From NCBI GenBank assembly GCA_035531315.1, contig DATKTD010000194.1:1-17521 (forward strand): DNA of 17,521 bases. The letters run 5' to 3'. The stretch is from CAIJMU01 sp035531315 (GTDB lineage Bacteria > Spirochaetota > Spirochaetia > Treponematales > Rectinemataceae). The position numbers and the translations under genes were made by a program. The notes under the pieces are model-generated. The model was given only the letters and a program-made list of their open reading frames with translations, was not told the DNA's origin and made no database searches. Shown here in pieces: positions 1 to 6,492 of this stretch (its first letter is position 1; each line of letters opens with the position of its first letter).

Positions 1-543
1 GACCCCATCCCTAAAGATGGTGTCGCCCGAAATGAGGAGGCCCGCTCCCTCGTCGTAAAGACAGATGGAGCCCTTCGAGTGCCCCGGCGTGTGGATGACC
101 CGCCAGCTGGTTCCGTTGAGGATCCTGCCCTCGTCGAGGAGGATGTCGGCCTCGGGTACATCGGTCCACAGGCTATCGAAGAAACTTGCCGCCCCCATGT
201 CCTGGAAGAGCCGCCTATTGCGCTCCTTGCCCTCCGCGCCCAGGTAGGCCGCGTCATCGCGGTGGATGGAAACGGGGATCGCGCGGCCACGGCCCTCGAA
301 GGCCGATTTGAGCGGAGCGATGGCGCAGATGTGGTCGAGGTGGCCATGGGTGCAGACGATGAGGGTGGGGACGAGGCTCCGGGCGTCGAGGAAGGAGAGG
401 ATCATTTCGGCCTCCGCGCCTGGGTCGACGAGGATGCAGGAAGCGGCCCCGCCCGGGCCGTCCTTGTCGCCCTCGGCCGACTTGGCGAGGGGGATGATCC
501 AGCAATTGGCGGCGAAGGCGCCTACAGCTATCCTTTCAATCAT
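1..543 (-). CDS. Metallo-beta-lactamase-fold hydrolase (glyoxalase II-like), C-terminus cut by window edge
   Basis: The reverse strand reads open from an ATG at 543 to the window edge, giving 181 codons with no stop. Visible metal-binding motifs are THGHLDH (about residue 66), HTPGHSKGS and SGDTIFRDG near the cut end. This is the HxHxDH...H...D signature of the metallo-beta-lactamase fold, in the order found in the glyoxalase II / YcbL-like branch. Such enzymes bind two metal ions and usually hydrolyse thioesters or similar bonds in the cytoplasm; the substrate cannot be told here. No Shine-Dalgarno precedes the ATG. A weak TTGCCT-18-TAGGCT promoter (582 to 553) would start transcription about 3 nt before it. 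The gene diverges from the membrane-protein gene at 586. An open plus-strand frame antisense to it is a GC-rich shadow. Confidence 0.88.
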   Translation of the reverse strand, partial: MIERIAVGAFAANCWIIPLAKSAEGDKDGPGGAASCILVDPGAEAEMILSFLDARSLVPTLIVCTHGHLDHICAIAPLKSAFEGRGRAIPVSIHRDDAAYLGAEGKERNRRLFQDMGAASFFDSLWTDVPEADILLDEGRILNGTSWRVIHTPGHSKGSICLYDEGAGLLISGDTIFRDGV

Positions 544-544
544 G

Positions 545-559
545 GTAGGCTAAGCCTAC
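545..559. repeat. Short inverted repeat between divergent genes
   Basis: GTAGGC-TAA-GCCTAC is a perfect 6-bp inverted repeat with a 3-nt spacer. It lies just upstream of the hydrolase start codon (543) and between two divergent genes. It could be an operator or part of the minus-strand -10 region. It is short enough to be chance. Confidence 0.3.
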
Positions 560-585
560 TTTCGGGAAGGAGATCGAGGCAAGGC

Positions 586-1707
586 GTGCTGGTACCCTTC
601 TATGTGGCCCTGGTGGTGGCTGCACTCTTCTATGTTCTCCTTCCGGTGATCGGCGCCTATATCACCCGGGATCAGTGGCGCCATTTCCGGGAGCGCCTTC
701 TGGATGTCTCGCGCTCACCACGCCTCAGCCTGGGCCCCTGGTCGATGGAGGGGAGCGAGATCGCCCTCTTGGGCTGCCGACGCTTTCATGGCGAGATCGA
801 GGCCCTCGAGGGCGAGGACAGGATCTGGCTCCGCAGCCCCGGCCTGACGGCCGTCGTGGATCTCGGGAATTCCTGGTTTCACATCCTTGCCGACGAGGGT
901 GGGGACAATGCCCTCGAGGGAAGATACTCCCTTGTGGAAAGACACCGCTGGTCCAGGGTGAGGGTCTTCCCCGAGTCGGCCCGTGTCTTCGTGGGTGGAG
1001 CGGTGAGGATCGAGCACGGGGTGCCTGTCTTCTTCGACGATCCCTCGGAACCCCTCGTGATCGTGTCGTATGAGGGCGAGGAATCGAACCTCCTGTCCCG
1101 TCTCATCGCAGGCGGACGGCTTGGCAACGAATACTGGAACCCCCTGTCGCGTGCTTCGATAGCCTTCGGCATGGGGGGGCTGGGGATATTCTTCGCCTTT
1201 GCGGGTACCCATTGGCTGCCCACGGTGCTTTTCCTTTCGATAATAGCGGGGCTCTCCCCCGTCATCTGCCTCCTTCCCCCGGGCCTCCCCTTCTTTTTCC
1301 TCTATCGCCGTTTCTGGAGGCGGGCCCTCGATGAGAGGGTCGTCCGCGATCTCTGCAGGCTCCCGCTCCGCTTTCGCTGGGGTCTTTCCTCGGCTGACGA
1401 GGAGAGGGCCTGTGACGCTCCCCTTCCGGGGGGCGGCCTCTACCGGGTCCGCAAGACGACAGAGGTCCCCGAAGGGGTCGCAACCTTCGTTCCGAGGCCC
1501 GGTGACCGGGGGCCCTGGACGATATTTACGCCCGAATCCACCGACGATCCCGAAATCGGGAGGCTGGCCGTCGCCGGCGATCCCGGCGAACTTGCGCGTC
1601 GAGCCGAGCGTAGCGCCCTGATAGCCACCCTGCTTTCCGGCTGCTGTCTCGCCGTGGCCCTCCTGACGAATGTGATCATAGCCTTTCTAGTCTGGCGGAC
1701 GCTCTGA
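586..1707 (+). CDS. Conserved-looking multi-pass membrane protein of unknown function
   Basis: This is a 373-residue protein that I do not recognise. It has a hydrophobic segment right after the start (about residues 4-26, FYVALVVAALFYVLLPVIGAY). A soluble region of about 160 residues with beta-strand-like character follows. Two membrane segments come next (about 190-207 and 212-236, ending in FFFLYRRFWRR). A second soluble part and a C-terminal membrane segment (about 345-370) follow, so about four helices with a basic stop-transfer after the third. The GTG at 586 is chosen because an AAGGAG-like element (565-572) precedes it and because the frame further upstream is antisense to the hydrolase gene. 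The spacing of 13 nt is a little long, and GTG at 604 is an alternative. The frame ends at TGA 1705, just before the promoter of the next gene. Confidence 0.7.
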   Translation: MLVPFYVALVVAALFYVLLPVIGAYITRDQWRHFRERLLDVSRSPRLSLGPWSMEGSEIALLGCRRFHGEIEALEGEDRIWLRSPGLTAVVDLGNSWFHILADEGGDNALEGRYSLVERHRWSRVRVFPESARVFVGGAVRIEHGVPVFFDDPSEPLVIVSYEGEESNLLSRLIAGGRLGNEYWNPLSRASIAFGMGGLGIFFAFAGTHWLPTVLFLSIIAGLSPVICLLPPGLPFFFLYRRFWRRALDERVVRDLCRLPLRFRWGLSSADEERACDAPLPGGGLYRVRKTTEVPEGVATFVPRPGDRGPWTIFTPESTDDPEIGRLAVAGDPGELARRAERSALIATLLSGCCLAVALLTNVIIAFLVWRTL

Positions 1708-1721
1708 GCGAAGCGACTCGC

Positions 1722-1750
1722 TTGTAAACCTGGGCCGGCGCCGCTACAGT
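1722..1750 (+). promoter_or_regulatory. Sigma-70-type promoter placing +1 on the next start codon
   Basis: TTGTAA (1722-1727), a 17-nt spacer and TACAGT (1745-1750). Seven bases past the -10 box is 1757, exactly the GTG start of the exported-protein gene, which has no Shine-Dalgarno. This predicts a leaderless transcript that could run on through aroDE, era and the yiaK-like gene. Confidence 0.55.
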
Positions 1751-1756
1751 GAGCCC

Positions 1757-2386
1757 GTGATTCGCTCCTATTCCGCCTTCGTCGCCATTCTCCTCGCCCT
1801 TGTCCTCGGCCCCAGCATGGGTGCCCAGGACCGGCCCCAAACGGTTTCCGGCCAGTTGCCGCTTTCCCAAAGCGCGACGACGGGGCCAGCACCCGATCAG
1901 GCCGCGTCGGCGTCCGCGCCGGGGCAATCGGTTGCGGCTCAGTCGGCCGCGGCTCAGCCGCCGCCCGCAACCCATCAGGCATCCGCCGCGGGCCTGCCCC
2001 TCCCCGACGATCCGACGGTCTACATCGGCAAGACCATCGCCGAGGTGATGGCCGATCGAGGGGTTCCTCACTCCATGGCGGCGATACGCGGTCCGGAGGT
2101 CTGGCAGGACGACGTCGAGTTTTCCTGGGGCGACGGCAGCCATTTCGATTGGTACGCAGACCGCGTCTGGCGTATCGATTTTGACAAAGATTATAAGGGC
2201 TCGGTTTTCGGCATCTTCATCGGGGATTCTTCCGACAAGGCCTTGTCCCTGCTTGGCCAGCCCCACTTTACGGCCGCCGACGGCCTCGTGTGGCGCCTGC
2301 CCTGGCGCGGTTATCCGGTGCAGCTCAGGCTCACCGTCAAAGACGGGATCGTGACCGACATCGCCGTATTCAGGGCCGACCTATAG
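1757..2386 (+). CDS. Small exported protein with low-complexity linker, unknown function
   Basis: This is a 209-residue protein starting at GTG. Residues 1-23 form a signal peptide: a basic N-terminus (MIRSYS), a hydrophobic core, and a plausible cleavage after MGA before QD. There is no lipobox cysteine. Residues about 25-75 are a flexible stretch rich in Ala, Ser, Gln and Pro. From about residue 80 (DDPTVYIGKTIAEVMADRG) a compact domain follows with many aromatics. It contains the pattern of a repeated 'G-x-T/S-x-x-x-V/A-x-x-x-x-G-x-P' module (IGKTIAEVMADRGVP and IGDSSDKALSLLGQP), recalling SmpA/BamE-like or similar small envelope domains, but I cannot assign it. Its stop lies 8 bp before the aroDE ATG, so it probably heads that operon. 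The start is set by the promoter directly upstream rather than by a ribosome binding site. Confidence 0.72.
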   Translation: MIRSYSAFVAILLALVLGPSMGAQDRPQTVSGQLPLSQSATTGPAPDQAASASAPGQSVAAQSAAAQPPPATHQASAAGLPLPDDPTVYIGKTIAEVMADRGVPHSMAAIRGPEVWQDDVEFSWGDGSHFDWYADRVWRIDFDKDYKGSVFGIFIGDSSDKALSLLGQPHFTAADGLVWRLPWRGYPVQLRLTVKDGIVTDIAVFRADL

Positions 2387-2394
2387 GAGGGGAA

Positions 2395-3894
2395 ATGGCA
2401 AGGATCTGTCTTTCCCTGACCGGAAGGACGATTGCCGAGGACCTCGCCGTCCTCGACCTCTATCGAGGCCAGATCGATCTGGTCGAACTCCGGGCCGACT
2501 ACCTCGAGATGAGCGAAATGCTCAATCTCCGCGCCTTTCCTGAGCGGGCCGGTCTGCCCTGCATCCTTGCGGTGCGTCGAAGGTCCGAGGGCGGCGTCTT
2601 CGACGAGGGCGAGGGGGTCCGTCTCGTCATGATAGCCAAGGGCCTCACCCACGCGCGGAGCGACACCTCGGCCAATTTCACCTACGTGGAGCTCGAGAGC
2701 GATTTCAGGGTATCCGCGGTGGAAGAGGCCTGCAGGATCTTCGGAACGAGGATCATCCGCTCGCGGTATTTTTTCGAAGGGCCGCCCGAGAATTTAGACT
2801 CGGCCTGGGATGAGCTGGCGGCAAATCTCGAGGAGACGCCGAAAATCGCGGTCATGTGCCGCAACGCCGAGGACCTCGCCCGCCTGGCAGGCTGGGCCAA
2901 GGGTCTTCCTTCCCGGGAGAAGATCATCATCGGCATGGGGCCGCACGGCTTCGCGACCAGGATTGTCGCGGACATGTTCGGGTCGGTCATGGTCTATTCG
3001 AGCGCCATCGTCGCGGGCCTCTCGGTGGCGGGGCCCGGTCAACCCGATCCCGCCACCCTCCACGATGTCTACCGTTTTCGCCGAATCGGCGCCGAAACGA
3101 AGGTCTATGTCCTGGGTGGAGGGGTTTCTTCCCTCGGTTCGCGTTCTCCCCAGCTCCATAACGCCGCCTTCGCGAGCGCGGAGCTCGACGCCGTGCTCTT
3201 TCCCGTGCCGGCGGAGAATGCGCGGGAATTCCTCGAGGCGGCCGAGGCCTTGGGAGCCAGGGGGGCGGCCATAACCGTGCCACACAAGGAATCGATCCTT
3301 CCCCTTCTCGGCTCGGTTTCCGAGGAAGCCCGGGCCATAGGGGCCGTGAATACGGTGCTGCGGGGCCCCGACGGTATTTGGCATGGCTTCAATACCGATA
3401 CGATCGGCTTCGAGCGAGCCCTCCGGGAGTTTCTCGGCCGCGCCGACCTCACCGGGCTTCGCGTGACCCTCATCGGCGCCGGAGGCGCGGCCCGTGCGGT
3501 GGCCGCGGTCTTGGCCCGGCTCGGTGCGAAGGGCCTCATTGTGAACCGCACCCTCTCCAAGGCGCGCGAACTGGCCCGGCGCCACGATTTTTCCTGGGCC
3601 TACAACGACGAGCGGTCCCTCGATCTCGTTCTCGGCCACGCCGATCTCATCGTCAACGCGACCAGCATCGGCATGAGCGGGGAAGAGGCGGGCGACCCCT
3701 TCGATTGGTACGAGTTCACGGGGCGCGAAACCGTCTTCGATCTCATCTACAATCCGGTGAGGACCAGGCTGCTCCAGCGCGCCCGGGAAGCCGGTTGCGT
3801 CGTCGGCAACGGCCTTGGCATGCTGCGGCATCAATCCGCCGAGCAATTCCGGATTTGGACGGGCCGCGAGCCGCCCGCCGATTATTTCGAGTGA
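2395..3894 (+). CDS. aroDE: Bifunctional 3-dehydroquinate dehydratase (type I) / shikimate dehydrogenase
   Basis: This 499-residue fusion carries out steps 3 and 4 of the shikimate pathway in the cytoplasm. Residues 1-228 are a type I dehydroquinase: VELRADYL, VRRRSEGG (substrate Arg), the Schiff-base lysine in PKIAVM (K150), the Arg in FATRI and the Gln in GPGQ. The usual catalytic histidine of the HDF motif is replaced: the sequence reads RYFFEG, with Tyr125 at that place. Residues about 235-499 are AroE: SRSPQLHN, ITVPHKE with catalytic K298, GAVNT, GFNTD (D335), the NADP-binding GAGGAARA (361-368), NRTLSKA (NADP preference), NATSIGM and a C-terminal NGLGMLRHQSAEQF. The AroE half looks fully active. 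Such fusions are known in plants, chlamydiae and several spirochaetes. The ATG at 2395 has a strong TAGGAGGGG ribosome binding site. The gene lies 8 bp after the exported protein and 7 bp before era. Confidence 0.95.
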   Translation: MARICLSLTGRTIAEDLAVLDLYRGQIDLVELRADYLEMSEMLNLRAFPERAGLPCILAVRRRSEGGVFDEGEGVRLVMIAKGLTHARSDTSANFTYVELESDFRVSAVEEACRIFGTRIIRSRYFFEGPPENLDSAWDELAANLEETPKIAVMCRNAEDLARLAGWAKGLPSREKIIIGMGPHGFATRIVADMFGSVMVYSSAIVAGLSVAGPGQPDPATLHDVYRFRRIGAETKVYVLGGGVSSLGSRSPQLHNAAFASAELDAVLFPVPAENAREFLEAAEALGARGAAITVPHKESILPLLGSVSEEARAIGAVNTVLRGPDGIWHGFNTDTIGFERALREFLGRADLTGLRVTLIGAGGAARAVAAVLARLGAKGLIVNRTLSKARELARRHDFSWAYNDERSLDLVLGHADLIVNATSIGMSGEEAGDPFDWYEFTGRETVFDLIYNPVRTRLLQRAREAGCVVGNGLGMLRHQSAEQFRIWTGREPPADYFE

Positions 3895-3901
3895 GGAATC
3901 A

Positions 3902-4777
3902 ATGGCAAAGTCAGCCTTTGTGGCGATCGTGGGGCGACCCTCGGCCGGCAAGTCGACCTTGGTGAACGCTCTCTGCGGAGAGAAGGTATCGATCGTCTCT
4001 CCCGTCCCCCAGACGACACGGAATGCCGTGCGGGGCATCTTGAATCGGCCCGAGGGGCAGCTCGTCCTCCTCGATACGCCCGGATTCCATCTCTCCGACA
4101 AGAAGCTCAACAAAAGGCTCGGCGAGGTGGCCCGCGGGGCCTTTTCCGACGCCGACATCGTCCTCTACCTTCTCGATTCGACTCGGGCCCCCGGCAACGA
4201 GGAGGAGGCCTTGGCCGTGGCCCTCAAGCCTGTTTCGAAGCTCGTCGTCGCAGCCATCACCAAGACCGACGCGAAGGACTCGAAGCCCGAGGACGCGAAG
4301 TCATTTCTCGCCGCCCATCTGCCCGAGGCCCCCCTCCTCTTGATCAGTTCCCTCGCGAAGAGGGGTCTCGAAGAACTCCTCGGCCTCCTCTTCTCGCGGG
4401 CCGCCGAGGGGCCGGCCTGGTATCCAGAGGAGTACTACACCGACCAGGAGCCCGTCTTCCGCATCGCCGAGATCATCCGAGAGAAGGTCATGCTCCATAC
4501 CCGCGAAGAACTCCCCCATGCCGTCTACGTGTCCTACCAGGAATCCGACCGCAATGCCGATGGATCCCTCGAAGCGGCCTACGATCTCGTGGTGGAGCGC
4601 GAATCGCAGAAGGGCATCCTCATCGGCAAGGCCGGTTCGATGATCAAGCGTATCCGCGAGGAGGCCGAGGCCGATCTCGGCACCATCTTCGACTATTCCA
4701 TCCATCTCCGGCTCCGCGTCCGCGTCGATCCTGATTGGAGGAGCGACGACAAGCGCCTCAAAGAGCTCATCTACTGA
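3902..4777 (+). CDS. era: GTPase Era, 30S ribosome assembly
   Basis: This 291-residue protein is of typical Era length. The GTPase motifs are G1 GRPSAGKS (11-18), the switch-I Thr pair (QTTR, 37-40), G3 DTPG (58-61) and G4 TKTD (120-123, the TKxD variant of NKxD). A G5-like serine pair is seen in LLISSLAKRGLEEL. The C-terminal type II KH domain shows GKAGSMIKRIREEAE, with the GxxG loop, preceded by the family signature ELPHAVYV. Era binds the 3' end of 16S rRNA and couples its maturation to 30S assembly and growth. The ATG at 3902 is preceded by GTGAGGA, which overlaps the aroDE stop region. Its TGA shares one base with the ATG of the next gene, so translation is probably coupled. Confidence 0.96.
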   Translation: MAKSAFVAIVGRPSAGKSTLVNALCGEKVSIVSPVPQTTRNAVRGILNRPEGQLVLLDTPGFHLSDKKLNKRLGEVARGAFSDADIVLYLLDSTRAPGNEEEALAVALKPVSKLVVAAITKTDAKDSKPEDAKSFLAAHLPEAPLLLISSLAKRGLEELLGLLFSRAAEGPAWYPEEYYTDQEPVFRIAEIIREKVMLHTREELPHAVYVSYQESDRNADGSLEAAYDLVVERESQKGILIGKAGSMIKRIREEAEADLGTIFDYSIHLRLRVRVDPDWRSDDKRLKELIY

Positions 4778-5808
4778 TGGCGGATGAGTCCCGCTCCCGC
4801 CCGCCAGAGCTCAGGCTCCCTGTGCCCGAGATCCGGGACCTCCTCGGTGGCATCCTCTCCGGCCGGGGCTTTTCTCCGGAGCGGGCCGAGACCTGCGCCG
4901 GGCTCTTCGTGGAGGCGAGCCTCGACGGTGTGTATACGCATGGCCTCGAGCGCTTTCCTCGCTTCGTTCGCTGGATCGACAAGGGCTGGGTTCGCCCCGC
5001 CGCCCTTCCCCTGCTGACATCGGCCGCGGCATCCCTCGAGCGTTGGAACGGGGAACTCGGACCGGGCAACCTCAACGCCATCGCCATGGCCGATCGGGCC
5101 GTCGAGCTTGCCCGGGACTATGGCCTGGGCTGTGTCGCCCTTTCAAATACGAATCATTGGATGAGGGGTGGCCAATATGGCCTCCGCATCGCCGAGGCGG
5201 GGCTCGCCGCCCTCTGCTTCACCAATACGATGCCGAACCTCCCCGCCTGGGGAGGTCGTGACGCCGTTCTCGGCAACAATCCCCTTGTCATAGCCCTGCC
5301 GCGGGCGGGAGGGCCCATCCTCCTCGACATGGCGATGTCTCAATACTCCTATGGCAAGATCGAGGCCGCGGCGCTTCGTGGCGAGGAACTTCAGGTCGAG
5401 GGTGGCTGGGACGAGGAGGGGCGATTGACCCGCGATCCGGCCGCCATCCTTCGCTCGAGGAGGCCGCTTCAGACGGGCTTCTGGAAGGGCTCCGGTCTTT
5501 CCCTCGTCCTCGACCTCCTGGCCGTGATGCTTTCGGGCGGGGATTCGGTGGGCGGGGTCGGGAAGCGCGAGGGCGAATACGGTCTTTCGCAGGTCTTCGT
5601 CGCCTTCGATCTGTCGAAGCTGGCCTCCGCTGCCGAGCTCGAGGCCGCAGTGATCGACATGGAAGAGCGGGTCCACGGCTCAAGCCCCGCGGAGGGTTCC
5701 CCTGGGGCCCGCTTCCCGGGCGAGGGCCGTCTTGCCCTTCGCCGCGCGAACGAGGCCCAAGGCCTCCCGCTGAGAACGGAGCTGCTGGAGGAAATCAGGA
5801 CTCTCTAG
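4777..5808 (+). CDS. yiaK: 2,3-diketo-L-gulonate reductase-like NAD(P)H dehydrogenase (LDH2/MDH2 family)
   Basis: This is a 343-residue member of the YiaK/malate-L-lactate dehydrogenase family, which has its own fold distinct from classical LDH. It matches the E. coli YiaK pattern closely: VYTHGLERFPRF (H55, the expected catalytic His), SNTNHWMRGGQYG, a GNNPLVIALP cofactor region, MSQYSYGKIE, FWKGSGLSLVLD and EYGLSQVFVAF. YiaK reduces 2,3-diketo-L-gulonate to 3-keto-L-gulonate in L-ascorbate/pentose breakdown. The substrate here is inferred, and ureidoglycolate, malate or lactate relatives remain possible. No other ulaDEF/yia genes are nearby; the partner is era, so the link may simply be positional. 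The start is ATG 4777, overlapping era's TGA by one base. The region before it inside era has no other convincing start. Confidence 0.87.
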   Translation: MADESRSRPPELRLPVPEIRDLLGGILSGRGFSPERAETCAGLFVEASLDGVYTHGLERFPRFVRWIDKGWVRPAALPLLTSAAASLERWNGELGPGNLNAIAMADRAVELARDYGLGCVALSNTNHWMRGGQYGLRIAEAGLAALCFTNTMPNLPAWGGRDAVLGNNPLVIALPRAGGPILLDMAMSQYSYGKIEAAALRGEELQVEGGWDEEGRLTRDPAAILRSRRPLQTGFWKGSGLSLVLDLLAVMLSGGDSVGGVGKREGEYGLSQVFVAFDLSKLASAAELEAAVIDMEERVHGSSPAEGSPGARFPGEGRLALRRANEAQGLPLRTELLEEIRTL

Positions 5809-5820
5809 GCCGGGACGGGG

Positions 5821-5834
5821 GGCACGCTGGTGCC
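5821..5834. other. Small hairpin between convergent genes
   Basis: GGCAC-GCTG-GTGCC forms a 5-bp stem in the 41-bp gap between the convergent yiaK-like and pth genes. No T-run follows on either strand, so it is at best a weak or Rho-assisted stop for both. Confidence 0.25.
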
Positions 5835-5849
5835 GATCGGGCTACGCGA

Positions 5850-6428
5850 TCAGTCTTCGAGGGCCTTCACTTTAGGGTACTTCGCCAGGGCCTTCTCGAA
5901 GCCTTCTTTCATGCAGACATCGAAGGCCGCGGCGGCCTTGGGAAAGACGAGGGAACCGAGCTTCTCGCGCTCCTCACGCTCGAAATCGGAGAGGACATAG
6001 CCGGCTATGTCGTCGTGCCCCGGTCGGCCGATGCCGAAACGGAGGCGGGCGAAGTCCCTCGTGCCGAGCCTGGCTTCGAGGGAGCGGAGGCCGTTGTGGC
6101 CGCCGAGGCCGCCGCCCATCTTGAAGCCGAAGGTACCGAGGGGGAGCTCGAGTTCGTCATGCACGGCCAGAAGTTCGGCCGGCTCGATCTGGAAGAAGCG
6201 CATAAGTTCGGTGGCCGAGTCGCCCGAGAGGTTCATGTAGGTCTCGGGCATCAGGAACCAAAGCCGTCCCGCCGGACCCTCCCATTGGGCGTAGCGGCCC
6301 TTGAACTTGCGCTCCCAGCGCAGCTCTCCGAAGAGGGGGAGGCTTTCGAGGAAGTGCCAGGCGACATTGTGGCGGTTGCCGCGGTACTCGCGGCCATGGT
6401 TACCGAGAAATGCGTAGAGGCGGATCAT
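5850..6428 (-). CDS. pth: Peptidyl-tRNA hydrolase
   Basis: This 192-residue enzyme cleaves peptidyl-tRNA released by stalled ribosomes, recycling tRNA in the cytoplasm. The bacterial Pth signatures are present: LGNHGREY (the usual NPG is NHG here), catalytic His20 in NRHNV, the substrate Asn in ETYMNLSG, the catalytic Asp in VHDELELPLG (D91), GGGLGGHNGL with the conserved His-Asn, and RFGIGRPGH. The start is ATG 6428, because the family always begins a few residues before LGN. A longer in-frame reading to 6584 runs antisense into the alpha-galactosidase gene and is a shadow. There is no Shine-Dalgarno. TATCAT at 6443-6438 predicts +1 about 3 nt before the ATG, so this message is probably leaderless. 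The gene diverges from the GH36 gene. Confidence 0.95.
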   Translation of the reverse strand: MIRLYAFLGNHGREYRGNRHNVAWHFLESLPLFGELRWERKFKGRYAQWEGPAGRLWFLMPETYMNLSGDSATELMRFFQIEPAELLAVHDELELPLGTFGFKMGGGLGGHNGLRSLEARLGTRDFARLRFGIGRPGHDDIAGYVLSDFEREEREKLGSLVFPKAAAAFDVCMKEGFEKALAKYPKVKALED

Positions 6429-6437
6429 GGGGAGGCG

Positions 6438-6467
6438 ATGATATACTGGAAGTGGCCGCCATGTTGA
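6438..6467 (-). promoter_or_regulatory. Predicted pth promoter, overlapping a divergent -10 box
   Basis: On the minus strand TCAACA (6467-6462), an 18-nt spacer and TATCAT (6443-6438) precede pth. The predicted +1 is about 6431, 3 nt from the ATG. On the plus strand the same bases hold TATACT (6442-6447), a good -10 for the GH36 gene without a clear -35. The two promoters physically overlap, so the two polymerases would compete. Confidence 0.42.
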
Positions 6468-6492
6468 GTGCATAGGGCGGTAAGGAGCCGCG

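Noticed and set aside
79..585. Plus-strand frame continuous with the membrane-protein gene
   Set aside because: It is antisense to clear metallo-beta-lactamase motifs on the minus strand, and the hydrophobic N-terminus with an upstream ribosome binding site begins at 586.
2794..4158. 454-residue minus-strand open frame
   Set aside because: Antisense to aroDE and era, which are certain genes.
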